Below, in pieces: positions 17,741 to 24,814 of a stretch of 64,000 nucleotides of DNA. Origin of the DNA: G965276765 sp965276765 (GTDB taxonomy: Bacteria; Actinomycetota; Acidimicrobiia; Acidimicrobiales; Palsa-688). The notes beneath the pieces are model-generated. The model did no database searches. It was not told the origin of the DNA and saw nothing but the letters and a program-made list of their open reading frames with translations. How positions within the stretch are numbered: the stretch's first letter is position 1; every line of letters begins with the position of its first letter. The stretch covers positions 2,728,001-2,792,000 of the forward strand of contig OZ255627.1 of NCBI GenBank assembly GCA_965276765.1, in the 5' to 3' direction. A program made the translations under genes and the position numbers.

Positions 17741-18199
17741 GTCTTCATCGAGAGCCACCCGACCAGCAAGCTGGTCATCGACATGCGCTGGAACGGCGGC
17801 GGCAACACCTTCCTCGGCCAGTCCTTGCTCCACCACCTCATTGCCTGTCGGACAATAAACCGCCGCGGTGCGCTCTTCGTCATCACCGGTCGCGGGACCT
17901 TTTCAGCGGCGCAGAACATTGCCACCGCCATCGAACGCGAGACCGAGGCCATCTTCGTGGGTGAGCCGACAGGTTCACGTCCCAACTTCATCGGTGAGAC
18001 CATCCCCTTCGAGCTTCCCTACAGCAAGGTCACGGCGAACATCGCTGACCTGTACTGGCAGACGTCCTGGCCGACCGACGACCGGCCATGGATCGCCCCC
18101 GAGGTCTACACGCCGCCGACGTTCGAGGCCTTCAGCCGCAACGAGGATCCAGCCATGGAGGCCATCTTCGCTTACCACGAACACCTGCCCAACGGTTGA
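17741..18199 (+). pseudogene. S41-family peptidase, 3' fragment
   Basis: From about 17741 the plus strand encodes VFIESHPTSKLVIDMRWNGG then GNTFLGQSL, a core strand of tail-specific (S41) proteases. It continues ALFVITGRGTFSAAQNIATA, where the Ser of TFSAA is the expected nucleophile, and EAIFVGEPTGSRPNFIGET, through to a natural stop. The whole N-terminal half is missing; upstream sequence belongs to the IS630 transposase on the other strand. Roughly 150 of the usual 400 or more codons remain, so the product, if made, would not fold as a protease. Confidence 0.78.
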
Positions 18200-18359
18200 C
18201 CAGCGAAGCTCTTGACCCAGCCTCCCGTCACCCGGTCGTCGTCGAGGTTCTGAACCGGCGCCTCCGAACGGGCACGAGCACGTACCCTGCGCGACCGACG
18301 CGCCGCGGCCCAGTCATCACGTCACTGACCGCTACGGCCCGTCCCGCAAGTCGAACGGT

Positions 18360-18818
18360 TTACGCACCCTCGTTGCCGTCGCGCAAGGAGTGGATCATGC
18401 TCTGCAGGATTCTGAACGCACCCGACTGCTCGTCCTGCGTCATGCCGCCCAGCATCCTGACCTCGACGGATCGGACCGCAACGGTCGCCTTCTCGAGGCT
18501 CCGTCGACCGCGTGGCGTGAGCCGCGTGGGAAGAACTTTCCCGACAGGGGCGTGCGCCGGCCTGGTCACGTAGCCGTCTCGTTCCAAGGCTTGCAGCAGC
18601 ACGTTCATCGACTGCCGTGTCACGAACGCTCCTCGCGCGAGCTCGGAGTTCGACAGGCCCGGGCGCTGTGCGAGCAGCTCGAGGCAGGAGTAGTGCGTCA
18701 CGGTCATCCCGAGCGGCCGCAGCACTGCCTCCATGGCCGCGCGGAGGGCGCTCGAGGCCTCTTTCAGCAGGTAGCCCAGTGACGTCTCCAAGTCGACGCC
18801 GACTCGGTCTTGACTCAT
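18360..18818 (-). CDS. MarR-family transcriptional regulator
   Basis: 152 aa. The winged HTH spans about residues 35-105: TVTHYSCLELLAQRPGLSNS, ELARGAFVTRQSMNVLLQAL, the recognition part ERDGYVTRPAH and the wing GKVLPTRLTPRGRRSLEKA. The flanking helices form the dimer interface. It is divergent from a VOC-domain gene 63 bp away. Two perfect palindromes with the same core (TGTCAG-N4-CTGACA) lie between them, one overlapping this gene's start codon. Autorepression and repression of the VOC gene is the natural reading. The ligand is unknown. Confidence 0.92.
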   Translation of the reverse strand: MSQDRVGVDLETSLGYLLKEASSALRAAMEAVLRPLGMTVTHYSCLELLAQRPGLSNSELARGAFVTRQSMNVLLQALERDGYVTRPAHAPVGKVLPTRLTPRGRRSLEKATVAVRSVEVRMLGGMTQDEQSGAFRILQSMIHSLRDGNEGA

Positions 18819-18834
18819 GTCAGCATTCTGACAT
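18817..18834. promoter_or_regulatory. MarR operator O1 (perfect palindrome)
   Basis: ATGTCAGCATTCTGACAT: 7-bp arms around CATT, overlapping the marR start codon at 18816-18818. Its core TGTCAG-N4-CTGACA is repeated 28 bp away. Binding here should block marR transcription or translation initiation. Confidence 0.8.
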
Positions 18835-18845
18835 AGATTGATTGA

Positions 18846-18861
18846 TGTCAGAAGCCTGACA
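18846..18861. promoter_or_regulatory. MarR operator O2 (perfect palindrome)
   Basis: TGTCAG-AAGC-CTGACA, 6-bp arms, just upstream of the VOC gene's AAGGAG ribosome site. Centre-to-centre distance to O1 is 28 bp, close to three helical turns minus a few bases. Confidence 0.8.
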
Positions 18862-18881
18862 CGATAAGAAGGAGTATCACC

Positions 18882-19250
18882 ATGCCCGCCACCGGCCCCG
18901 ACTTCATCTCCCTCCAGGCTCGCGATCTCGACGCGTCACAGGCGTTCTACGAGCAGTACCTTGGCCTCGTCCGCTCTCAGGCGGGCCCTCCTCATGCCGT
19001 TGTCTTCGAGACGACGCCGATCGCGTTCGCACTGCGAGACATCGTTCCCGGCACCGACCTTGCGTCCGTTGCTCAGCCCGGCATCGGTGCCGCTATCTGG
19101 CTCCACGCCACCGACGTCCAGGCCATTCACGACGCTCTCGTCGCCGACGACCACACGATCGTCTCGGCTCCGATCGACGGCCCATTCGGTCGCACGTTCA
19201 CCTTCGCCGACCCCGACGGCTACCAGGTCACCCTCCACGACCGCGCCTAA
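18882..19250 (+). CDS. VOC-family (glyoxalase/bleomycin-resistance fold) protein
   Basis: 122 aa from ATG 18882 with AAGGAG upstream. It begins DFISLQARDLDASQAFYEQY and ends FTFADPDGYQVTLHDRA, the two hallmarks of a single vicinal-oxygen-chelate domain built of two beta-alpha-beta-beta-beta units. Such proteins dimerise and either act as metal-dependent lyases or dioxygenases, or sequester antibiotics. The usual metal residues are only partly visible (His at PPHAVVFET, Glu absent from the last strand, which reads VTLHD), so catalysis is uncertain. Divergent MarR and two operators suggest it is induced by the compound it handles. Confidence 0.85.
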   Translation: MPATGPDFISLQARDLDASQAFYEQYLGLVRSQAGPPHAVVFETTPIAFALRDIVPGTDLASVAQPGIGAAIWLHATDVQAIHDALVADDHTIVSAPIDGPFGRTFTFADPDGYQVTLHDRA

Positions 19251-19441
19251 GACGCCGAACGTCGCCCTACTGCCGGCCGCACCGCCCATTCCCCAAAGAC
19301 GAATCCCCAACGGCAACAGCCCCGGTCAGACAGGGCGACCGCCAGAGGGTGTCCCGTAAGACCCGCCCGGTGAAATGCCCGCTGACGGAGACTGTCGCAT
19401 AAACGGTGTAACCGGTCCTCGTTGATTGAGGATTCTGTCGG

Positions 19442-20041
19442 CTATTTCGTTCCCGTTATCATACGTCCGGGGAAGGCGATCGTGAACGCGTTTAGTGCCG
19501 GTTTCCAACGATTCGTCCACCGCTGCCGGCCCTTGCCGGTCGGGTCCAGGCTCATCACGGCCAGGTACACGCACTTGAGCGCCGCCTGCTCGGTGGGGAA
19601 ATGCCCTCGGGCCTTGACCGCCTTGCGGATCCGGGCGTTGATGCTCTCAATCGCGTTCGTGGTGTAAATCACGGTGCGGATCTCGGGATCGAAGCTGAGG
19701 AACGGAACGAACTCGGCCCACGAACGCTCCCACAGGGCGATGATGGCCGGATACTTGGCCTCCCAGCGTTCGGAGAAGTCGGCCAGGCGCTCGAGGGCGG
19801 CCGCCTCGGTGGGGGCGGTGTAGATGGGCTTGAGGTCCTTGGCGATCGCCGACCAGTCCCGACGGGATGCGTATCGGAACGAGGCCCGCAGCAGGTGAAT
19901 CACGCACGTTTGGGTGATGGTTTGAGGCCACACCGAACTGACCGCGTCGGGCAGACCGCTCAGGCCATCGCAGACCAGAATGCAGCAGTCGGCCACCCCC
20001 CGGTTCTTGATCTCGGTCAACACGTGATGCCAGAACTTGGC
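19442..20041 (-). pseudogene. IS256 transposase, 3' part
   Basis: About 199 codons, starting AKFWHHVLTEIKNRGVADCC. It carries the second catalytic Asp in CILVCDGLSGLPDAV, the cysteine-histidine segment TCVIHLLRASFRYASRRDW, and the catalytic Glu in YTTNAIESINARIRKAVK. It directly continues the 5' part ending GDGGEG at 23239; canonical IS256 transposases read ..GDGGEGAKFW... without a gap. The piece itself has no internal damage, so precise loss of the insert would restore a complete transposase. Confidence 0.9.
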
Positions 20042-20047
20042 TAAGGC

Positions 20048-20071
20048 GCACAGGTTCGGGCGAACGTGTGC
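20048..20071. repeat. Inverted repeat at one end of the nested element
   Basis: GCACAGGTTCG-GG-CGAACGTGTGC: 11-bp arms with one mismatch, starting 6 bp inside the junction with the IS256 gene and 17 bp after the last element gene. It could be the recombinase core/arm site or a terminator. No matching dyad was seen at the other end near 23238. Confidence 0.55.
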
Positions 20072-20088
20072 AAGGTGTGGCCTGTGTT

Positions 20089-21702
20089 TCACGGGTTCGG
20101 TACTCGGGTGGGATCGATGGTGTCGGCGACGTAGGCGGTGACGGCTTCGTTGGTCATGCCGTATGCGGACGCGACGAGGTTGGCGTCGATGGTGTTGACC
20201 AGGGCGAGCAGTCGGGAGGAACGCAGGATCCGGGGGCCGATTCCCGCGGGATCGAGGGTGTGTTTGATGTATCCGTCGGATGCCGCCCGGCGGGTGGCCT
20301 TGGTCTGGCGGGTGACGATCACATGGGGGTTGGTGCTCTGCAGGGCGACGCGGTGGGCGACGCAGTTTTCCAGGGCGGTCCAGGTCCAGGGGTCCAGCGG
20401 TGTCGGGTGGGGCCGACCGGCGAGCGTGACGGTCCGCGCGGCGCGGTCCATGGCGTCGATGGTCAGGTGGCGGATCTCTTGGGTGGTGGCGCCATGCAGC
20501 AGGGCGAGGAGCCCGACGAGTGCTTCGTGAGGATGGACGCCGGGGTCGGTGGTCCAACGGCGGAACAGGGTCTTTTGTTGGCCCAGGGTCAGGCTGCGCC
20601 CTCGGAAGCCCCAGGGTTGCGGTGCGCTCAGGCCCCGGGTCGGGTCGATGAGGATGAGATGGCAGCGAGTGGCGTAGGCGAAGAACTGGTGTAGACCGGC
20701 CAGGCGGTGGGCTCGGATGGAGGGGTGTAGGGCCAGGAACGCCTCGACATCGCTGACGTTGACGGTGGCCCAGTCGGTGATGGCCCGGCGGGCGACGAGG
20801 AACTTCGCCAGGTCGCGCACGGCGTCGAGGTGAGCGTCGATGGTCTGGTGTTCGCGGGGTTTTGTGCCGGCGCGCAAAGCACGACGGCGTCTGGTCAGCT
20901 CGTCTTGGGCGAAACCGGCGACAGTGTCGGCCAGCGGGGCGGGAACGGCGTTGAGGCGACGAGCACGGCGTGTGGCAGCGTGTTGTTCCTCGCGGTCGAG
21001 GGCCAAGGCCAGGCCGTGGCTGGTTAAGAAGTCCTCCAGGGCCGCCTCGAGTGGGCGGTTGAGGGTGGCGGCACGTTCCAGCAGGGTTTGGGGATGGACG
21101 GCGGTCCCCTCGGAGAGGAGTGGACCGAGAGCTGCGATCATCTTGGTGGCCCGAGCGGGATGGTGACGGCCGACCAGGTAGTCGGCGAAACCGGGCAACC
21201 ATTCCGGGGGCTGGTCGAGGGTGTCGGCCAGGTGTTCGGCTCGGACCGTGATGCGATGCGGAGATCTCTGCCAGCAGCGACGGCAAAGACCGGCCCCGGC
21301 CAGTCGAGTGACTTGGCCGCAGTCCCGGCACGCTGTGTCGGGACAGGGGGGTCGTCCCGGATGCGAGCACGGCCCGCACCATCGCTTCGGGCCGCGCAGG
21401 TAGCCGGGTTTGCCGCAGCGCGGACAGGTCTGTCGGGCTTGGTCCGCTCGGGCCCGGCGTGCGCAACGCCCGCACACCGACAGTCCCAGCCGGCCGACGT
21501 GTGCACCGCAGAGGGCGCAGGTCCGCGAGCAACGCACGCATCGATCGGAGCCGGGGCGCAGGACCCGCTGCTTCCCGCAGTCCGAACAGGCCTGGGTGGC
21601 TCGACGATGCACCACGTTGTAGTGGCAGCGGGCACAGTGGGAGCGCCCGGCGATCCCCACCGGCCGGCCGCAACGCACACAGTCGGCCAGCCTGGCCGTC
21701 AT
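20089..21702 (-). CDS. Zinc-knuckle protein with degenerate tyrosine-recombinase domain
   Basis: 537 aa. Residues 8-143 hold five successive CxxC-x(10-12)-CxxC units (Cys 8/11-23/26, 39/42-55/58, 62/65-77/80, 93/96-109/112, 125/128-140/143). A helical region and a C-terminal domain with the recombinase fold pattern follow: NVSDVEAFLALHPSIRAHRL, then LVGLLALLHGATTQEIRHLT, then GPRILRSSRLLALVNTIDAN and a final EAVTAYVADTI. Where active enzymes have the first Arg (GLRxxE) this has GATTQE, and the His of HxxR and of LGH is absent, so it is probably a non-catalytic partner. It is the last gene of the element operon. Its likely role is end recognition or assembly with the active integrase. Confidence 0.8.
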   Translation of the reverse strand: MTARLADCVRCGRPVGIAGRSHCARCHYNVVHRRATQACSDCGKQRVLRPGSDRCVRCSRTCALCGAHVGRLGLSVCGRCARRARADQARQTCPRCGKPGYLRGPKRWCGPCSHPGRPPCPDTACRDCGQVTRLAGAGLCRRCWQRSPHRITVRAEHLADTLDQPPEWLPGFADYLVGRHHPARATKMIAALGPLLSEGTAVHPQTLLERAATLNRPLEAALEDFLTSHGLALALDREEQHAATRRARRLNAVPAPLADTVAGFAQDELTRRRRALRAGTKPREHQTIDAHLDAVRDLAKFLVARRAITDWATVNVSDVEAFLALHPSIRAHRLAGLHQFFAYATRCHLILIDPTRGLSAPQPWGFRGRSLTLGQQKTLFRRWTTDPGVHPHEALVGLLALLHGATTQEIRHLTIDAMDRAARTVTLAGRPHPTPLDPWTWTALENCVAHRVALQSTNPHVIVTRQTKATRRAASDGYIKHTLDPAGIGPRILRSSRLLALVNTIDANLVASAYGMTNEAVTAYVADTIDPTRVPNP

Positions 21703-21717
21703 CGCCGAGACCCGATC

Positions 21718-22038
21718 TCACAGGGGCGGCATCGACCGCCCACGACCCGAGGAGGCACGGGCTTTGCGGGCCGGCTCGGCCCGGGCCGGAGCCGACGCGG
21801 GCCGCTCGACGGGTGTGGTGTCGATCTCGAAGAGGTCGTCGGGAGTGCAGTCCAACGCGGTGCAGATCGCGGCCAGGGTGGACAACTTGACCTGGGATGG
21901 TTGCTTGGTGAACAGCGCGGACACCGACGCTGCCGACATTTCCAGCCCGGCCCGCTCAGCGAGCAGCCGGCGAAGCTGCGTCCCGGTCCACACCTCCCGC
22001 TGCGCGGCGGCCATCCGGAGTTTCCAGGTGATATCCAC
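21718..22038 (-). CDS. Small XRE-family HTH protein of the nested element
   Basis: 106 aa from GTG 22038, 4 nt after the integrase stop. The Cro/CI-type HTH covers about residues 18-75: GTQLRRLLAERAGLEMSAAS, VSALFTKQPSQVKLSTLAAI, then CTALDCTPDDLFEID, which is the usual ending of small XRE repressors. A basic, Pro/Ala-rich tail follows. Position between two recombinase genes suggests it regulates the operon or acts as a directionality factor; the function is inferred from context only. Confidence 0.85.
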   Translation of the reverse strand: MDITWKLRMAAAQREVWTGTQLRRLLAERAGLEMSAASVSALFTKQPSQVKLSTLAAICTALDCTPDDLFEIDTTPVERPASAPARAEPARKARASSGRGRSMPPL

Positions 22039-22042
22039 GTCT

Positions 22043-23095
22043 CTAGCCCTCCCCGGAAAGCTCGGTCACCGTCACCGATATCGCCCGGCGATAGGCGTCT
22101 TCGATAAACGTCTCAGAGGGACGGACATATCGCATGGTCGACGCGACCGTCCAATGCCCCAACATCTGTTGGATCGCGACCAAGTCCATGCCTCGCTCGT
22201 AATTGTGGGTGGCGCACGCCCGGCGCAGGGCGTGAGGACTGAACCATTCGCTCGACGGTCGTCCCTCCAACTCCATCAGATGGTGCAGGCGGTTGCGGAC
22301 CGTTCCACCCGCGAGCCGGCCACCCGACTCGTCGCAGAACAACACCGTCGAGTCGGGGAACCGGTCTCTGATGTCGACCAAGAACCAGCCCAAGATGACC
22401 TCCAGGCCGTCAAGCATCGGCACCCAGCGCGGCCGGGGCCCCGACGTCCGAGCACCCTTGCCGAACCGGACATGCAGCTTTCCAAAAGGTCCCCTCTCCC
22501 GATGCACATCGACCACATCCAGCCCGGTGGCCTCCTCGCAACGCAGACCGCCGTGATACAACGTGCGGAACAACGCGTAATCCCGGGCCGCGGGACCATA
22601 CTTGCGGGCTGTCGCCACCCGGCCCCTCAAGAACTCGAAGAACTCGTCGAGGCGCTGCGGGCTTGGCGGCGGAGCGGTCGCCGGGGAGTCGTCGCTGACA
22701 TGACGAGACGAGTTGAACTCGTCGATCGGGCACGCCAGGCGAACCCCGAAAGTCGCCTCGATCTCCGCCGCCTTACGTGTTTCCAAGAAACGGTGGAACG
22801 CCTTGAACACTCCCAGATAGTTCCGGCGGCTCGACACCGACCGTCCCGCGTCGGCCAGCCCGCCGACTACCCGATCCACGTCGTCCGCGGTGACCTCCCA
22901 CGCCGGGCGGCCCAGGCCGGCCAGCATCCGCTCCAACACGCCGACGTCGTTGTCGATCGTGGTCGACGAGTACCCCCGAGCCGTCCACGAGGCCACCAAC
23001 GCCTCGACACAATCGGCCTGGAACCGATCAGGATCGACCGGCACCCTCGGCACCGCAATCCCGCCGCTGACCACCCGCAACCCGGCTCGGCCCAC
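22043..23095 (-). CDS. Tyrosine recombinase/integrase of the nested element
   Basis: 350 aa from GTG 23095, preceded by GAAGAAGG. The N-terminal SAM-like core-binding domain (about 25-110: GYSSTTIDNDVGVLERMLAG, RRNYLGVFKAFHRFLETRKA) precedes the catalytic domain. Active-site residues are all visible: Arg in YHGGLRCEEATGLDV, the HxxR pair in FSPHALRRACATHNYERGMD, His in LGHWTVASTMRYVRPSE, and the nucleophile Tyr in MRY. First gene of the element. It should cut and rejoin DNA at the element ends; the IS256 gene around GAAGGT/GCCAAG is the occupied target. Confidence 0.92.
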   Translation of the reverse strand: MGRAGLRVVSGGIAVPRVPVDPDRFQADCVEALVASWTARGYSSTTIDNDVGVLERMLAGLGRPAWEVTADDVDRVVGGLADAGRSVSSRRNYLGVFKAFHRFLETRKAAEIEATFGVRLACPIDEFNSSRHVSDDSPATAPPPSPQRLDEFFEFLRGRVATARKYGPAARDYALFRTLYHGGLRCEEATGLDVVDVHRERGPFGKLHVRFGKGARTSGPRPRWVPMLDGLEVILGWFLVDIRDRFPDSTVLFCDESGGRLAGGTVRNRLHHLMELEGRPSSEWFSPHALRRACATHNYERGMDLVAIQQMLGHWTVASTMRYVRPSETFIEDAYRRAISVTVTELSGEG

Positions 23096-23238
23096 CGCGC
23101 ACCTTCTTCCAACCGAAAAAGCTCAGGTGACACCTAACAATAGAGCGACCTACCTCGAAAGGCGCGGACCTTCGAACAGGACCCATAACCCCAGCCAGCA
23201 CGCCCTTTCCGCCCCCACGAACAAGTGACCGTCCCACA

Positions 23239-23931
23239 ACCTTCGCCGCCATCCCCGGCCCACAACCCCAGAATGTCCCGTTCGCCGTCGACGGTCACCC
23301 CCACGGCCACGTAGATAGGCCTGTTAGCGACCTGGCCATCGCGGAGCTTGACCACGATCGCATCGACGAAGATGACCGGATAGACGGGGTCCAACGGCCG
23401 GTTCTGCCACTCGACCATGCCCTCCAGGACCCGATCGGTGATCCGGGTGATCGTCTCTTTCGATACCTCAGCGCCGTACACCTCGCCCAGATGGGCGCTG
23501 ATCTCGCCATGAGTGAGCCCCTTGGCCGACAGCGAGCACACCATGGAGTCCACCCCGCTCAGGCGCCGCTGGCGTTTCTTGACGATCTGGGGCTCGAAGG
23601 TCCCGGCCCGGTCCCGGGGAACCTCGAGCTCCACCGGGCCGATATCGGTCAGGACCGTCTTCGATCGGGTCCCATTACGGGAGTTGCCGGAGTGATGCCC
23701 GGCCGGGTCGTGCGCCACGTAGCCCACATGCTCGGTCATCTCTGCGTCCAGGGCCGACTCCAGCACCGTCTTGGTCAGTCCCTGCAAGATGCCGCCCGGG
23801 CCAACCAGGCTCACCCCCTCGGCCCGGGCCCGTTCCATCAGCGCCCCCGCCATCTCCTCGATCGGGCCCCGAGCGTCCTCACCACCCGGCGACCTCTCTT
23901 CCGTCCTTGCGTTGTCGATGATCTCTGTCAC
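23239..23931 (-). pseudogene. IS256 transposase, 5' part
   Basis: Best start is GTG 23931 (AAGGAG 5 bp upstream). The piece includes LTKTVLESALDAEMTEHVGY, the Zn-finger-like linker HHSGNSRNGTRSKTVLTDIG, and the first catalytic Asp in VYPVIFVDAIVVKLRDGQVA. It breaks at DILGLWAGDGGEG, where the nested element begins; the frame then runs on into element DNA and stops at 23134, giving a chimeric tail. With the 3' part it would make a protein of about 430 aa, normal for the mutator-type family. Confidence 0.9.
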
Positions 23932-24030
23932 TACCACTCCTTCCACCCAGGTGTTATTCCCAGGCTCCTCGGGTAGTTACACCGTTGTTGTTACAGACCC
24001 CGCTGACGGGGGGGTGTCCCCATGTTCTTG

Positions 24031-24810
24031 TCAAGTCTGATTCGAGGTGGAGTTGCCCTGCCGGAAGGCGCCATCGATGAGGAGTGGCACGACCGGGTCG
24101 GTGTCGGATTCGGAGGTGAGATCGACGTCGGCGGGATAGCCGGCGTCGATGAGTTCGTGGCCCGACGAACAGGACTGGATGGCGGGGCCGAGGTGGTCTC
24201 GGTGGGCGTGCCATGCGGCTTGGGCGGCGGTTGCTTCGGGTGAGCGTCGGAGATCGGGGGGAAGCCTGGCGATGACGGCCCCGGCCCCGAGGAGGTCTTC
24301 GAGCGCTGGGCGGAGTTCGCCGTTAGGCCAGCGTTCGCCTGCGGCGATGATGACGGCGGGACGCTCGGGATGGCCGAACCCGCTGTCGGTGAGCCACCGG
24401 GCGACCGCCGTGGGGTTGCGGAGACGGCCAGCGATGACCGCCTCGGCGGTCACTTCGGCAGCGATGGTCGATCCGTTGGGCGATGGGAGGACGAGACGGT
24501 CGACCGGTGGCGCGCACAGAAGGTGCGCGGGTGACAGCGTCCAGGGGTGGTCGGCGTCGACAGCGCGTCGACGGACTGCGCAAACGGCCTGATGCGCACG
24601 GGCGAACGATTCCGTGTCGGGTGAGGGCCAAGGGTGCGGGTAGACGGCAGTCCCGCTCCCGACAGCGACGGTGACCGCAGTGGTGAACGACAACACGTCC
24701 ACGATCACCACGGCCCCAACCGGCGTAGAGACTGCTCTCGCACCCGTCAGTCCCCACTCGAAGCGCACCCCGGCGTCTTGTTGGGAGAAGACGGTGGTGT
24801 TGTCGTTCAC
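24031..24810 (-). CDS. 2-phosphosulfolactate phosphatase family protein (ComB-like)
   Basis: 259 aa from GTG 24810. It carries the ComB pattern: an early strand VRFEWGLTGARAV, VVIVDVLSFTTAVTVAVGSG, LVLPSPNGSTIAAEV, AVIIAAGERWPNGELRPALE followed by DLLGAGAVIARL, and near the end SSGHELIDAGYPADVDL. ComB is a Mg-dependent phosphatase making sulfolactate in coenzyme M biosynthesis; many actinobacteria have ComB-like proteins without a CoM pathway, so the substrate is open. No other CoM gene is adjacent. The IS256 element ends 30 bp past its stop and the IS110 stop codon lies 4 bp before its start, so its native promoter may be gone. Confidence 0.85.
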   Translation of the reverse strand: MNDNTTVFSQQDAGVRFEWGLTGARAVSTPVGAVVIVDVLSFTTAVTVAVGSGTAVYPHPWPSPDTESFARAHQAVCAVRRRAVDADHPWTLSPAHLLCAPPVDRLVLPSPNGSTIAAEVTAEAVIAGRLRNPTAVARWLTDSGFGHPERPAVIIAAGERWPNGELRPALEDLLGAGAVIARLPPDLRRSPEATAAQAAWHAHRDHLGPAIQSCSSGHELIDAGYPADVDLTSESDTDPVVPLLIDGAFRQGNSTSNQT

Positions 24811-24814
24811 CGGA

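Larger units (their letters stand above)
20042..23238 (-). mobile_element. Three-gene tyrosine-recombinase element nested in IS256 transposase
   Basis: 3197 bp lie exactly between the GGT codon at 23241-23239 and the GCC codon at 20041-20039 of the IS256 transposase; removing them rejoins GAA GGT GCC AAG TTC in frame. No target duplication or convincing terminal inverted repeat is visible, which suits integration by tyrosine recombinases rather than a DDE transposase. All three genes run on the minus strand, separated by 4 and 15 nt: integrase, XRE-type HTH, zinc-knuckle recombinase. The layout recalls Tn554 and recombinase-in-trio elements but with a different gene set. Whether it is a known family cannot be decided here. 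Confidence 0.8.
19388..24000 (-). mobile_element. IS256-family insertion sequence, interrupted by a 3.2-kb element
   Basis: The left end begins GAGACTGTCGCATAAACGGT and the complement of the right end GGGTCTGTAACAACAACGGT; both continue GTAAC. The element is flanked by the 8-bp direct repeat CGCTGACG at 19380-19387 and 24001-24008. Subtracting the nested insertion (20042-23238) leaves 1416 bp, the normal size of an IS256 element. Ends, duplication length and transposase all agree. Confidence 0.9.

Noticed and set aside
20042..21721. A 759-codon minus-strand frame merging IS256 transposase with upstream codons
   Set aside because: Only the part below 20042 matches the transposase; the rest is the wrong frame of the zinc-knuckle gene.
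22043..23238. Terminal inverted repeats of the nested element
   Set aside because: Comparing both junctions by eye gave only scattered matches; I could not support a repeat at the 23238 end.
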